32,027 bases of DNA. It comes from Aquabacterium soli. Lineage in GTDB: Bacteria; Pseudomonadota; Gammaproteobacteria; Burkholderiales; Burkholderiaceae_C. Below the pieces are notes generated by a model that saw only the letters and a list, made by a program, of their open reading frames with translations, had not been told where the DNA came from and did no database searches. The stretch lies in NCBI RefSeq assembly GCF_003933735.1, contig NZ_RSED01000025.1:26746-58772 (forward strand), written 5' to 3'. A program made the translations under genes and the position numbers. The first letter of the stretch is position 1. The number at the start of each line of letters is the position of its first letter. Shown here piece after piece: positions 7,994 to 17,096 of this stretch.

Positions 7994-8833
7994 ATGACCC
8001 TGGTATACATATTGGCGGCCACCTTCCTGGGCGGTGTGGTGTCTGTCATGCTGGCCGCAGCTTTATCGGCCCCCTTGCTCGGATTGATCGTTCGCCACCT
8101 GGTGAGCCTGTCCACCGGCGTGCTGCTGGGCACGGCCCTGCTGCACGTGCTGCCTGAAGCCTTCGAGACCGGCGCGCCGCCTGATGCGCTGTTCCTGACC
8201 TTGCTGGGCGGCCTGATGTTCTTTTTCCTGCTGGAGAAGGCCGAGCTCTATCGCCATGGCCACCACCATGAGCACGATCACCACCACCATCACCATGGCT
8301 TCGATGCCGAGCAGGCGGGGCGGGGCGGTTTCAGCGTGCTGGTGGGCGACAGCATCCACAACTTCTGCGACGGCATCCTGATCGCCGGGGCCTTCATCGC
8401 CAGCCCCGAGCTCGGGTTGGTCACGGCCATGGCCATCATCGCGCATGAGATCCCGCAAGAGGTGGGCGACTACATCGTGCTGATCAATGCCGGCTTCACC
8501 AAGACGCGTGCCCTGGTCTACAACGCCATCTCCGGCACGGCGGCCATGGTGGGCGGTGTGGTGGGCTATGTGGTGATCGGGCCCTGGCAGCATTACCTGC
8601 CGTACATGATGGTGGTGGCGGCCAGCAGCTTCGTTTACGTGGCCGTGGCCGACCTGATCCCGCAGTTGCAGCGGCGCCTGAGCTGGCGCCAGACGGCGGC
8701 TCAGTTGTTCTGGTTGCTGGCGGGGTTGGTGTTCATCGGGGTGATCGCGCAGTCGATGCATGGGCACGACCATGGGCATGAGCGCGGTGACCATGAGCAC
8801 GGGGCCGAAGCAGGACAGGTGCACGCTCACTGA
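7994..8833 (+). CDS. ZIP-family divalent metal transporter
   Basis: ZIP proteins move zinc or other divalent metals into the cytoplasm. The 279-residue protein has about eight hydrophobic segments. The two metal-site helices are clear: GDSIHNFCDGILIAG (His122, Asn123, Asp126) and AIIAHEIPQEVGDY (His151, Glu152, Glu156). A cytoplasmic-loop histidine cluster at about 88-101 lies between the third and fourth membrane segments, and the C-terminal tail (about 254-279) is also rich in His, Asp and Glu. Such His-rich stretches usually bind or sense metal. The ATG at 7994 gives a normal first membrane helix. No Zur-like operator was recognised in the 91-base divergent interval with ppx. Zinc is the likeliest substrate, but iron or manganese cannot be excluded. 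Confidence 0.9.
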   Translation: MTLVYILAATFLGGVVSVMLAAALSAPLLGLIVRHLVSLSTGVLLGTALLHVLPEAFETGAPPDALFLTLLGGLMFFFLLEKAELYRHGHHHEHDHHHHHHGFDAEQAGRGGFSVLVGDSIHNFCDGILIAGAFIASPELGLVTAMAIIAHEIPQEVGDYIVLINAGFTKTRALVYNAISGTAAMVGGVVGYVVIGPWQHYLPYMMVVAASSFVYVAVADLIPQLQRRLSWRQTAAQLFWLLAGLVFIGVIAQSMHGHDHGHERGDHEHGAEAGQVHAH

Positions 8834-8930
8834 GCCCAGCGCAGACGCGGCAGGGTTTGTCCTTTGTGGTTTGTCGAGGCAGCGGTGAAATACTGCGCAG
8901 CATTCAACGAACCGACAATCAGGAGAGGCC

Positions 8931-11537
8931 ATGCAAGGCTTTGGATCCGTGCCCGGGAGGGCGTACGCACTGGGTTGTGCTGTCTTGTTGGTCGGCGGGC
9001 TTCTCCCCTCGATCGCGCCCGCCCAATCCATGAATTTGCTGGCCAATGGTGGCAACCCCGTGTTGTACGACGCGGGTTTCCTGTTGCCGTCGTCCTGTGC
9101 GCAAAGCACGCCGCAGGCTTCCGTGGTCTTGAGGAATGTGGGCGGCGATGAGCTCGAGATCGATGTCGACAACAAGTCCGCCTGCCGCGCCAATTACTTC
9201 CTGAGCCTGCCTTTGCAGGGGGGCGGTTTCAATACCAACGTGGCAAACCAGCCCACGGGAACGAAATTCATCTTGTCCGGGCGGTTCAAGGTGGTCACAG
9301 GCAACACCAAGTTCGTGCGGGGTACGCTGGGCTTCTCGGCAGCGCTTCAGGGCCAGGGCTACGGGGGCGGTGAAACCGTCTTCAACGAATTCAGCACCAA
9401 TGCCTACCAGGATGTCTCGCATGTGTACGTGGCGGGGGTGCCCGATGCCAGTGGTCAGCCTATTCAGGGCACCATCGTTGCCCAGGTGGTGACACCGGAT
9501 GTGGCGCCTGGCGAGCGCCTGATCATGCGCTTGCGCAATCTGTCCATGGTGAAGAAGGATGCGGCCACCAGGGTGGAGGTCAATGCGCTGCTGAAGCGGG
9601 TGCAATTGGCCGGAGCCGGCAAGCCCATCAAGCTCAGCATTCCCGTGACACCCATCCCATTGAGCGGCCCCGTGACGAAGAGTCTGAGCCTGGTGGATCC
9701 GCTCGAGGTGACCCGCCACACCTTCCCGTTGAGGTCGGTGTCCTACCTGGGGCCGAACTCATGGACCGGCGTGCTTGACACATGGTCCGAGCAGTTGCCT
9801 GCCACATTGCCTGAAGGGCGTTATTCGATTCGCTATGCGCTGTCCTTGTCCGGGAGCCAGATACAGGCAGGGGCGGGGGTGGTGACCCATGGGCCTGCCT
9901 CGGCCCCCTCGTACGAGGTCGGTACGCTGGTGGTCGACAACAAGGCCGGCATGTATGTGGGGCAGCACTTCCATCGTTATCCGGGCAACAACCAAGGCAT
10001 GCCCATCCAGGTGCCCTACCAGTTGGTGCGCAGTCTCAACCACGATGGCGTGGTCGAGCTTGGGTGGTGGCAATCAAATGGGATCCAGTTCGGGGCCATC
10101 GACAACTGGGCCAAGTTCCACGCTGGTCAAGATAGCGCGCCGGTCAAGAAGCTTCTGTTCACGTTCTTCGGATCACCCCAGTGGCTGAGCTCTCAGCCCA
10201 ATCTGCCCAACGACTACAACAATCCCAACATGCTTGGCATGTGGGCATCTCCCTCGGATCTGGGCCAGTATTCGCAGATGGTGACGGCGGTGGTGAACCG
10301 GCACAAGGCACGCATTGCCGCGGTGGAGTGCTGGAACGAGCCCGACCTCGCATTTGCGGGGGCGGGTGGTGCGACCACCGCACCGCTCAATGACCAACTG
10401 GCCGACATCTGCAAGGCCATCCACGTGGCAACCAAGGCAGTGGACGCGTCGATCGTGACCATCTGTCCGCAGGCGAGCAAACCCGAGGCGATGGGGTATT
10501 GGCTCAGCGGCAAGACGTCTGCGAACGAACCGATCACCAACTATTGCGACATGGTCGGCGCCCACACCTATCAACGTGTCGGTGTTGACGCCACAGGCGC
10601 ACCCTATAGCCGTCAGCTCAACCTGGTGCAGTCCATCCAGGACATGAAGAAGGCGCTGGTCGAACTGGGTCTGGACAAACCCCTGGCCATCACCGAGATG
10701 GGTTTCCAGGACGATGTCAGCGCCATGTGGATGGACAACCTGCGTTTTTCCGACAAGTCGGGAGACAAGCGCGGCGAAGTCATCTACGAGACCCTGGCCA
10801 CGGCCCGGGAACTGGGCGTGCGTCTGTTCGGCCTGTACTCCTATGACGGGGGGTACAAGAACGGCGTGGTGACGCGCGAGCCGTGGGAACCCTGCCCGGC
10901 GCCTTCCGATCGCTGCTACGGTCTGGAAGGGCTTGCCACCACGGATGCGTCAGACAGGAACCAGGTCATCGGCAAGATCACCGCCGCCACCAATGACCTG
11001 GGTGTGACGAGCTCAAATGGGGTGCCGCTGCAACGCCTCAACCTGTTCATGGTGCCCAGCACCACGGCAGTCAATGCCGATGGCGACGTGAATGTGAAGT
11101 TCCACATCACGGTGTCCAACCCGGGGCTGACACATGCCAAGGGGGTGGCAGTGTCGACGAACCCCACGAGCACCATGTATGTCTCCAGCAGTGGCAATTC
11201 GACCGGTTTTCCCTCGACCAGCATCTTTGCGCTCGAGAGCCTGACCCCGGTCAATGGCGCCGGGAGCTGTGCGCTCGCTGCCGTGCAGGTACCCACAGAG
11301 AACGGCAATACCCAGCAGGTCAATCAGTGGACATGCAGCGGCTTGACCGTTCGCGCGGGCGATGCATTGGTGCTGGAGGCAGCGGGGCGTGTGGTGCCGA
11401 GCATGGCGCAGCGTACCTACATGGGATGGCCGACCTATTACAAGTACCGGTTCCAGCAGGTGTTGACCGTGTCCTGGCAAGGGCGCGCCGTACCCATCCC
11501 TGCGCTCACGAGCAATCTGATCGTGGTGTCCCGTTGA
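8931..11537 (+). CDS. large secreted protein with clan-A glycoside hydrolase signature
   Basis: The 868-residue product has a signal peptide (hydrophobic stretch about 13-28, likely cleavage after APA-QS near 32) and a strong ribosome binding site, AGGAGAG at 8921-8927. Residues about 35-330 look like beta-rich material, possibly carbohydrate-binding sandwiches. From about 340 a TIM-barrel-like region follows: YVGQHFHRYPG, then ECWNEPDLAF with Glu470 as the candidate acid/base and ITEMGFQ with Glu589 as the candidate nucleophile, 119 residues apart. This matches clan GH-A enzymes such as GH39. The last 170 residues resemble a DUF11-like adhesion repeat (NADGDVNVKFHITVSNPGLT). No PEP-CTERM or membrane anchor is present. 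It stands alone: the next gene is convergent with a 13-base gap. The substrate and exact family are unknown to me. Confidence 0.65.
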   Translation: MQGFGSVPGRAYALGCAVLLVGGLLPSIAPAQSMNLLANGGNPVLYDAGFLLPSSCAQSTPQASVVLRNVGGDELEIDVDNKSACRANYFLSLPLQGGGFNTNVANQPTGTKFILSGRFKVVTGNTKFVRGTLGFSAALQGQGYGGGETVFNEFSTNAYQDVSHVYVAGVPDASGQPIQGTIVAQVVTPDVAPGERLIMRLRNLSMVKKDAATRVEVNALLKRVQLAGAGKPIKLSIPVTPIPLSGPVTKSLSLVDPLEVTRHTFPLRSVSYLGPNSWTGVLDTWSEQLPATLPEGRYSIRYALSLSGSQIQAGAGVVTHGPASAPSYEVGTLVVDNKAGMYVGQHFHRYPGNNQGMPIQVPYQLVRSLNHDGVVELGWWQSNGIQFGAIDNWAKFHAGQDSAPVKKLLFTFFGSPQWLSSQPNLPNDYNNPNMLGMWASPSDLGQYSQMVTAVVNRHKARIAAVECWNEPDLAFAGAGGATTAPLNDQLADICKAIHVATKAVDASIVTICPQASKPEAMGYWLSGKTSANEPITNYCDMVGAHTYQRVGVDATGAPYSRQLNLVQSIQDMKKALVELGLDKPLAITEMGFQDDVSAMWMDNLRFSDKSGDKRGEVIYETLATARELGVRLFGLYSYDGGYKNGVVTREPWEPCPAPSDRCYGLEGLATTDASDRNQVIGKITAATNDLGVTSSNGVPLQRLNLFMVPSTTAVNADGDVNVKFHITVSNPGLTHAKGVAVSTNPTSTMYVSSSGNSTGFPSTSIFALESLTPVNGAGSCALAAVQVPTENGNTQQVNQWTCSGLTVRAGDALVLEAAGRVVPSMAQRTYMGWPTYYKYRFQQVLTVSWQGRAVPIPALTSNLIVVSR

Positions 11538-11550
11538 CCACGAACGATGT

Positions 11551-12471
11551 TCACCTGAGTGAGGAAGCCGATCGGCTGGCCCATACCCCGGCCAGTACGA
11601 TCAGCGCGGTGCCGACGATCGACAGCAGATGCACCGGTTCACCGAAGAGCCACACGCCCAGCACGAACGCATGCACGATGCCCAAGTACTGCAGGCTGGC
11701 CATCGCCAGCGGCTGGCCCAGCGCATAGGCCCGGGTCATGGCCAATTGGGCCAGGGTGGCGAACACGCCGATGCCCAGCAGCCAGCCCCAGGTGGCCAGG
11801 CTGGGGCTTGCCCAGGGCTGCTCATTGCCAAGGTGCACGATGCCCATCAACGCCAGGCCTGCCAGGGTGCCAAAGGCCGAGAAGTAGAACACCACGCGAT
11901 GTTCGGGCTCGCCACTGCGGCCCAATGAGGCCACCTGCAGGTAGGCCCAGGCCGACAGCCCGCCCGATATCAGACCGAGCAGGCCCGCGAGCCATTGCTC
12001 GCGCTGGATGGTGGGGCGCAGCACCAGGGCCACGCCGATGAAGCCCACCAGCACCGCCACGAGCAGTGCCGGCGCAATGGCACGGTGAGGCACCTTTCTC
12101 CAGCGGCGCCACAACTGCAGCGTGATCAGGAACACGCCCATCCACACGGACGACATGTAGTTGAGCGTCACGGCCGTGGCCAGTGGCAGGTGGCCGATGG
12201 TGTAGAACCACAGGCTCAGGGCCGACACGCCCGCCACGCTGCGCCAGAAGTGCTGGCGCAGCACCTTGGTGCGCAAGGGCAGGCGCTGCCGCCAGGCCAG
12301 CGCCCCGATCATGATGGCGCCCACCAGTCCACGAAAGAACACGACCTCTGCCGTGGTGACCTCGCTGGAAGCCAGCTTCACGCACACCCCCATGCCCGCG
12401 AACAGCACAGTGGCCAGCACCATCAGCCAGGTGGCCGAAAGGCGGCCGGCGACCGTGCCGGGCGATGTCAT
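11551..12471 (-). CDS. EamA/DMT-superfamily transporter
   Basis: This 306-residue inner-membrane protein has about ten hydrophobic helices arranged as two EamA repeats, the layout of drug/metabolite exporters such as RhaT and YdcZ relatives. The first repeat starts at LMVLATVLFAGMGVCVKLAS and includes VVFFRGLVGAIMIGAL. The second ends with LQYLGIVHAFVLGVWLFGEPVHLLSIVGTALIVLAG, the typical final two helices. The ATG at 12471 is chosen because the helix 1 signature begins ten residues later; more upstream starts would add a polar stretch inside the preceding gene. The Rieske oxygenase gene ends 22 bases upstream on the same strand, so the two may be co-transcribed. The substrate is unknown; metabolite export is typical of the family. 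Confidence 0.88.
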   Translation of the reverse strand: MTSPGTVAGRLSATWLMVLATVLFAGMGVCVKLASSEVTTAEVVFFRGLVGAIMIGALAWRQRLPLRTKVLRQHFWRSVAGVSALSLWFYTIGHLPLATAVTLNYMSSVWMGVFLITLQLWRRWRKVPHRAIAPALLVAVLVGFIGVALVLRPTIQREQWLAGLLGLISGGLSAWAYLQVASLGRSGEPEHRVVFYFSAFGTLAGLALMGIVHLGNEQPWASPSLATWGWLLGIGVFATLAQLAMTRAYALGQPLAMASLQYLGIVHAFVLGVWLFGEPVHLLSIVGTALIVLAGVWASRSASSLR

Positions 12472-12493
12472 GGGTGTACTGCCTGCGAGGTGA

Positions 12494-13621
12494 TCAGCCG
12501 CGGAAATCCATCGTGCGGCGGTACCACTCGTGGAAATGCTGCATGCCGTCTTCCATCGGGCTCTGGTAGGGGCCGACCTCGTTGTCGCCACGCTTGAACA
12601 GGGCCAGGCGGCCGGCGTCCATGCGCTCGGCGATCTCGTCGTCCTCGATGCAGGTCTCCATGTAGGCGGCCTGCTGGGCTTCGACGAACTCGCGCTCGAA
12701 GGCGGCGATCTCTTCGGGGTAGTAAAACTCCACCACGTTGAGTGTTTTCTGGGGGCCCTGCGGATGCAGGGTCGAGACGACCAGCACGCCCGGGTACCAC
12801 TCGACCATCATCGTGGGGTAGTAGGTCATCCACACCGCGCCTTGCGATGGCGGCTTGCCTTCACCCTGGCCCAGGACAGCCTCGTGCCACTTGCGATACA
12901 CGTCGGAGCCGGGCTTGCCCAAGGCGTTGGCGATGCCCACCGTCTGGATGGAGTACTCCTTGGCCATGTCCCACTGCAGATCGTCGCAGGTGACGAAGTT
13001 GCCCAGGCCGGGGTGGAAGGGCCCGACGTGGTAGTCCTCCAAGTAGACCTCGATGAAGGTCTTCCAGTTGTAGTTGCACTCGTGCAGTTCGACCTTGTCG
13101 AGCACGTAGCCGGAGAAATCCAGATCCCCACCCGGCGCGAAGCGGTGCTCCAGGCCCGACAGATCGGCAGCGATGTCGCGGCCGTTGTCCTCGAACAGCA
13201 ACCCGTTCCAGTTGCGCAGCTTGTAGTTGCGCAGGTTCAGGCACGGGTCGTGGTCGAAGTGCGGGGCGCCGATCAGCTCGCCATGCAGGTTGTAGGTCCA
13301 GCGGTGCAGCGGGCAGACGATGTTGCCCTGGCGGCTGGTGCCACGGCCCTTGAGCATGATGGCCTGGCGGTGGCGGCACACGTTGGAGATCAACTCGACC
13401 CCGTCACGTGTACGCACGAGCGCGCGCCCCTCGCCTTCTTGAGGGAGTGCGTAGTGATCGCCGACCTCGGGCACCGACACAGCATGCCCCAGGTAGCGAG
13501 GACCGGACTGAAAGATGCGCTCGATCTCCGCGTTGAGCAGTGCCTGGTCAAAATAGACGGACACCGGCAATTGGGAATGGCTGCGTTGCAGCCCCGTGAG
13601 CGCATGACTCAGGTCAGACAT
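12494..13621 (-). CDS. Rieske-type aromatic ring-hydroxylating oxygenase, alpha subunit
   Basis: Alpha subunits of these oxygenases pass electrons from a Rieske 2Fe-2S centre to a mononuclear iron that activates oxygen on an organic substrate. The Rieske ligands are Cys82, His84, Cys103 and His106 (VCRHRQ, CPLHRW). The catalytic domain has NWKTFIEVYLEDYHVGPFHPG, with His198 and His203 as iron ligands and Glu195 in the bridging position; acidic residues IEDD at 325-328 probably supply the third ligand. Its 375 residues from the ATG at 13621 are a little short but normal for the choline/carnitine monooxygenase-like group. No beta subunit, ferredoxin or reductase gene is adjacent, so a partner reductase must act in trans. 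The substrate is unknown. It lies upstream of the EamA transporter gene. Confidence 0.88.
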   Translation of the reverse strand: MSDLSHALTGLQRSHSQLPVSVYFDQALLNAEIERIFQSGPRYLGHAVSVPEVGDHYALPQEGEGRALVRTRDGVELISNVCRHRQAIMLKGRGTSRQGNIVCPLHRWTYNLHGELIGAPHFDHDPCLNLRNYKLRNWNGLLFEDNGRDIAADLSGLEHRFAPGGDLDFSGYVLDKVELHECNYNWKTFIEVYLEDYHVGPFHPGLGNFVTCDDLQWDMAKEYSIQTVGIANALGKPGSDVYRKWHEAVLGQGEGKPPSQGAVWMTYYPTMMVEWYPGVLVVSTLHPQGPQKTLNVVEFYYPEEIAAFEREFVEAQQAAYMETCIEDDEIAERMDAGRLALFKRGDNEVGPYQSPMEDGMQHFHEWYRRTMDFRG

Positions 13622-13757
13622 GATCCCCAGGATCTCCAAAAACCATGTATCAAACCCCCTCCGCAGGGAAAAAAATAGCCCTCTGGCGAAAAACTCGCGG
13701 GGCGGCGGAAGCATTCAGGGAACTGGGGATTGTACCCAATGCTGGCAGGAAGGGGGG

Positions 13758-13799
13758 AGAACCCGGGCAATGCTCACCCCGGGTGAGGGGCCGGGTTCT
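13758..13799. repeat. nested inverted repeats
   Basis: An outer perfect 9-bp inverted repeat (AGAACCCGG at 13758-13766, CCGGGTTCT at 13791-13799) encloses a second perfect 7-bp palindrome (CTCACCC at 13773-13779, GGGTGAG at 13781-13787, one central base). No T-run follows on either strand, so an operator or cruciform is more likely than a terminator. Confidence 0.6.
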
Positions 13800-13874
13800 G
13801 TGGTGTGGGTGCGCACGATTTGGCCGACACCTCTTGATGGGTGCCCCTGCCGCCCAAAGGGCCCCCACCGAAAT

Positions 13875-13880
13875 TACAAT
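13875..13880 (+). promoter_or_regulatory. candidate -10 box of xseB-ispA-dxs
   Basis: TACAAT, five of six matching the consensus, lies 26 bases before the xseB start codon. A clear -35 hexamer is missing at the expected distance, so the call rests on the -10 element and its position only. Confidence 0.35.
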
Positions 13881-13906
13881 GCGGGTTTGCGCGTTCCCCC
13901 TTCCGT

Positions 13907-14173
13907 ATGGCCCGTTCCCCCTCCAAGAAATCCGACCCCGAGGCAGATGAGACCTCGGGGCAGCCGCTGCCCGAGCGTTATGAAGACGCGCTGGCAGAGC
14001 TGGAAGGTCTGGTCGTCCGCATGGAGTCCGGCGCTTTGCCGCTGGAGCAGTTGCTGGACAACTACCGGCGTGGCGCGCAGTTGCTGGGCTTTTGCCGCAG
14101 CCGCCTGGACGCCATCGAGGCTCAGGTGAAGGTGCTGGAAGACGGCCAACTCAAACCGTGGAACGACGCATGA
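13907..14173 (+). CDS. xseB: exodeoxyribonuclease VII small subunit
   Basis: XseB is the small subunit of exonuclease VII, which degrades single-stranded DNA to oligonucleotides; several copies bind each XseA large subunit. The 88-residue product has a charged N-terminal tail and then the family's helical hairpin: [50 protein letters not shown]. The ATG at 13907 gives the usual length of about 80-90; an upstream in-frame ATG at 13841 would add an unconserved 22 residues. The stop overlaps the ispA start (ATGA), so they are translationally coupled. Linkage xseB-ispA-dxs is standard in many Proteobacteria; xseA is not in the window. Confidence 0.93.
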   Translation: MARSPSKKSDPEADETSGQPLPERYEDALAELEGLVVRMESGALPLEQLLDNYRRGAQLLGFCRSRLDAIEAQVKVLEDGQLKPWNDA

Positions 14174-15105
14174 AACCCGAGGCCTATCAGGTGTGGTCGG
14201 GCTCGGTGCTCAGCCAAGTGGAGCAGGCGCTGGACGCCTGGGTGCCTGTGGATTCGCCAGCCGAGCTGGGCGAGGCCATGCGCTACGGTGTGCTCGATGG
14301 CGGCAAACGCCTGAGGGCGCTGCTGGTGATGGCTGCCGCAGAGGCCACAGGCGCACTGGCCTTGCCCGCAGGCCATGATGCGGCCTTGCGTGGTGCCTGT
14401 GCCGTGGAGCTGATCCACGCCTACTCGCTGGTCCACGACGACCTGCCGTGCATGGACAACGATGTGCTGCGCCGGGGCAAGCCCACAGTGCATGTGCGTT
14501 ATGGCGAGGCCCGGGCCATGCTGGCTGGCGATGCCATGCAGGCCTTGGCTTTCGAGGTGCTGACGCCCGATGTCGCCGCGGCGGGTGAGGGCGCCACCGT
14601 GATGCCGGCCGTGCAGGCCCGACTGTGTCGTTTGCTGGCCCAGGCGGCGGGGCAGGCGGGCATGGCCGGCGGCCAGGCCATCGACCTTGCCAGCGTGGGA
14701 ACGGTGCTTGACGAGCACGCCTTGCGCCACATGCACAGCCTCAAGACCGGTGCCCTGCTGCGCGCGAGTGTGCAGATGGGGGCAGCCTGTGGCAGCCTGG
14801 CGCCTGCCACGCCGGCTTGGCAGGCGCTCACCGACTATGCCGAGGCCATGGGCCTGGCCTTCCAGATCGTCGATGACGTTCTGGACGCCACCCAGCCTTC
14901 CGACACCCTGGGCAAGACGGCGGGCAAGGATGCCGACGCCAACAAGCCTACGTATGTCAGCCTGCTGGGCCTGGATGGCGCCCGCGCCGAGGCCGCGCGG
15001 CTACTCGACGATGCCTTGAGCGCGCTCGTGGCCAGCGGACTGGACACGGCGGCCTGTGCCCCATTGCGTGCACTGGCCGAGCGCATCGTGCACCGCGACC
15101 ACTGA
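14170..15105 (+). CDS. ispA: IspA, farnesyl (polyprenyl) diphosphate synthase
   Basis: IspA adds isopentenyl diphosphate to dimethylallyl and geranyl diphosphate to make farnesyl diphosphate, the precursor of quinone side chains and undecaprenyl phosphate. Of its 311 residues, the first Asp-rich motif DDLPCMD is at 90-96 and the second, DDVLD, at 235-239; GGKRLRALL near 44-52 binds the allylic or isopentenyl substrate, and GGQAIDL is also conserved. The ATG at 14170 overlaps the xseB stop codon. Chain length cannot be settled exactly by eye, but operon position and motif spacing favour the short-chain farnesyl enzyme. Its substrate supply depends on Dxs, encoded next. Confidence 0.95.
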   Translation: MKPEAYQVWSGSVLSQVEQALDAWVPVDSPAELGEAMRYGVLDGGKRLRALLVMAAAEATGALALPAGHDAALRGACAVELIHAYSLVHDDLPCMDNDVLRRGKPTVHVRYGEARAMLAGDAMQALAFEVLTPDVAAAGEGATVMPAVQARLCRLLAQAAGQAGMAGGQAIDLASVGTVLDEHALRHMHSLKTGALLRASVQMGAACGSLAPATPAWQALTDYAEAMGLAFQIVDDVLDATQPSDTLGKTAGKDADANKPTYVSLLGLDGARAEAARLLDDALSALVASGLDTAACAPLRALAERIVHRDH

Positions 15106-15155
15106 ACACGACAGAACCAGAACATGGGGTGCCCGACACCCCTGAGGACCCCACC

Positions 15156-17096
15156 ATGAGCCACCCCCTGCTGACCCGGATCGATTCCCCCGCCGACATC
15201 AAGCGGTTGTCGCGCGCCGAGCTCAAGCAGCTGGCCGTGGAACTGCGCGACCACCTGCTGCAAAGCGTGGCGCGCACGGGCGGGCACCTGTCGTCCAACC
15301 TGGGCACGGTGGAGCTCACCATCGCCTTGCACTACGTGTTCGACACGCCCAACGACCGCCTGGTGTGGGACGTGGGCCACCAGACCTACCCGCACAAGAT
15401 CCTGACAGGCCGCCGCGACCGCATGCCCACCCTGCGCCAGCTGGGCGGCATGAGCGGCTTCCCGCGCCGTGACGAGAGCGAGTACGACACCTTCGGCACG
15501 GCGCACTCGTCCACCTCGATCTCGGCGGCCTTGGGCATGGCCATCGGCGCGCAGCTGCGCGGCGAGGCCCGCAAGGCCGTGGCCATCATCGGCGATGGCG
15601 CCATGACGGCCGGCATGGCCTTCGAGGCCCTGAACAACGCGGGCATGCCGCACCAGGGCCGCCTGGCCGATGTGCTGGTGGTGCTCAACGACAACGACAT
15701 GTCGATCTCGCCGCCGGTGGGCGCGCTGAACCGCTACCTGGCGCGCCTGATGTCGGGCCGCTTCTATGCCGCTGCGCGCGAGGGTGCCAAGCAGGTGCTG
15801 CGCAACGCACCGCCGCTGTTCGAGCTGGCCAAGAAGCTCGAAGAGCACGCCAAGGGCCTGGTCGTGCCGGCCACGATCTTCGAAGAGTTCGGCCTGAACT
15901 ACGTCGGCCCCATCGATGGACACGACCTGGATTCGCTGATCCCTACGCTGGAAAACCTGCGAGACCGCGGGGGCCCGCAGTTCCTGCACGTGGTCACCAA
16001 AAAGGGCTATGGCTACAAGCTGGCCGAAGCCGATCCGATCGCCTACCACGGCCCCGGCAAGTTCGACCCGGCCGTGGGCCTGGCCAAGGTGGTGCCGGCC
16101 GTGCCGGCCAAGCCCAGCTTCACACAGGTGTTCGGCCAGTGGCTGTGCGACATGGCGGCGCACGACACGCGCCTGGTGGCGATCACCCCGGCGATGCGCG
16201 AGGGCTCGGGCATGGTGGAGTTCGAGCAGCGCTACCCGGGGCGCTACTTCGATGTCGGCATCGCCGAGCAGCATGCCGTCACCTTCGCGGCCGGCCTGGC
16301 CTGCGAAGGGCTCAAGCCGGTGGTGGCCATCTACTCCACCTTCCTGCAGCGTGCCTACGATCAACTGATCCATGACGTGGCCATCCAGAACCTGCCGGTG
16401 GTGTTCGCGCTGGACCGCGCGGGCATCGTGGGGGCCGATGGCGCCACGCACATGGGCGCGTTCGACATCGCTTTCGTGCGCTGCATCCCGAACATGAGCC
16501 TGCTGGCCCCAGCCGACGAGAACGAATGCCGCCAGGCGCTGTCTGCTGCGTACGAGCAGAACCACCCGGTGGCCGTGCGCTATCCGCGTGGCACGGGGGC
16601 CGGTGTGGCCGTGGGCACGGATCTGCAGACCTTGCCCTGGGGCAAGGGCGAGGTCCGCCGGCAGTCGGGGGCTCCGTCAGGGGCTCGTATCGCGGTGCTG
16701 GCTTTCGGCACCTTGCTCTACCCGGCGCTGCAGGCGGCCGAGGGCTTCGATGGCACGGTGGCCAACATGCGCTTCATCAAGCCGCTGGACACTGAGCTGT
16801 TGGCAGAGCTGGCCTGCACGCACGATGCCTTGGTCACCGTGGAGGAGGGCTGCGTGATGGGTGGTGCCGGATCGGCTGTGGCCGAGGCGTTGGCCCAGGC
16901 GGGTGTCCAGGTGCCGCTGCTGATGCTGGGCCTGTCTGATCAGTTCATCGAGCATGGAGACCCGGCCAAGCTGCTGGCGCTGCAGGGCCTGGATGCCGCG
17001 GGCATCGAGCGCCAGGTGCGGGCGCGCTTCGGCGGCTTCCTGGCATCGGCCAGCACAGGCGGCACAGCCGCCAATGTCAAAGTCCTGCGGGGCTGA
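15156..17096 (+). CDS. dxs: Dxs, 1-deoxy-D-xylulose-5-phosphate synthase
   Basis: Dxs condenses pyruvate and glyceraldehyde 3-phosphate using thiamine diphosphate; it is the first step of the MEP isoprenoid pathway and also feeds thiamine and pyridoxal synthesis. The 646-residue product begins [16 protein letters not shown]. It shows [35 protein letters not shown], and the TPP/Mg motif [18 protein letters not shown] continuing to NDNDMSIS. The transketolase pyrimidine-binding domain follows with [17 protein letters not shown]. The start is ATG 15156, eight bases after GAGG (15144-15147); a GTG at 15129 would add nine residues. It lies 50 bases after ispA. Its stop codon abuts the stop of the opposite-strand hemerythrin gene with no spacer. 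Confidence 0.96.
   Translation: MSHPLLTRIDSPADIKRLSRAELKQLAVELRDHLLQSVARTGGHLSSNLGTVELTIALHYVFDTPNDRLVWDVGHQTYPHKILTGRRDRMPTLRQLGGMSGFPRRDESEYDTFGTAHSSTSISAALGMAIGAQLRGEARKAVAIIGDGAMTAGMAFEALNNAGMPHQGRLADVLVVLNDNDMSISPPVGALNRYLARLMSGRFYAAAREGAKQVLRNAPPLFELAKKLEEHAKGLVVPATIFEEFGLNYVGPIDGHDLDSLIPTLENLRDRGGPQFLHVVTKKGYGYKLAEADPIAYHGPGKFDPAVGLAKVVPAVPAKPSFTQVFGQWLCDMAAHDTRLVAITPAMREGSGMVEFEQRYPGRYFDVGIAEQHAVTFAAGLACEGLKPVVAIYSTFLQRAYDQLIHDVAIQNLPVVFALDRAGIVGADGATHMGAFDIAFVRCIPNMSLLAPADENECRQALSAAYEQNHPVAVRYPRGTGAGVAVGTDLQTLPWGKGEVRRQSGAPSGARIAVLAFGTLLYPALQAAEGFDGTVANMRFIKPLDTELLAELACTHDALVTVEEGCVMGGAGSAVAEALAQAGVQVPLLMLGLSDQFIEHGDPAKLLALQGLDAAGIERQVRARFGGFLASASTGGTAANVKVLRG

Larger units (their letters stand above)
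13622..13906. promoter_or_regulatory. divergent intergenic region, Rieske oxygenase / xseB
   Basis: These 285 bases separate two divergent genes. They hold a minus-strand TACAAT (13734 down to 13729), possibly the -10 box of the oxygenase gene with a leader of about 100 bases; a plus-strand TACAAT at 13875-13880 for xseB; and a nested pair of inverted repeats at 13758-13799, listed separately. No small gene with a credible start and ribosome binding site was found. Confidence 0.4.

Noticed and set aside
14835..16565. Long minus-strand open frame opposite ispA and dxs
   Set aside because: It spans two conserved genes on the other strand, shows no family motif, and is a mirror of GC-rich codon usage.
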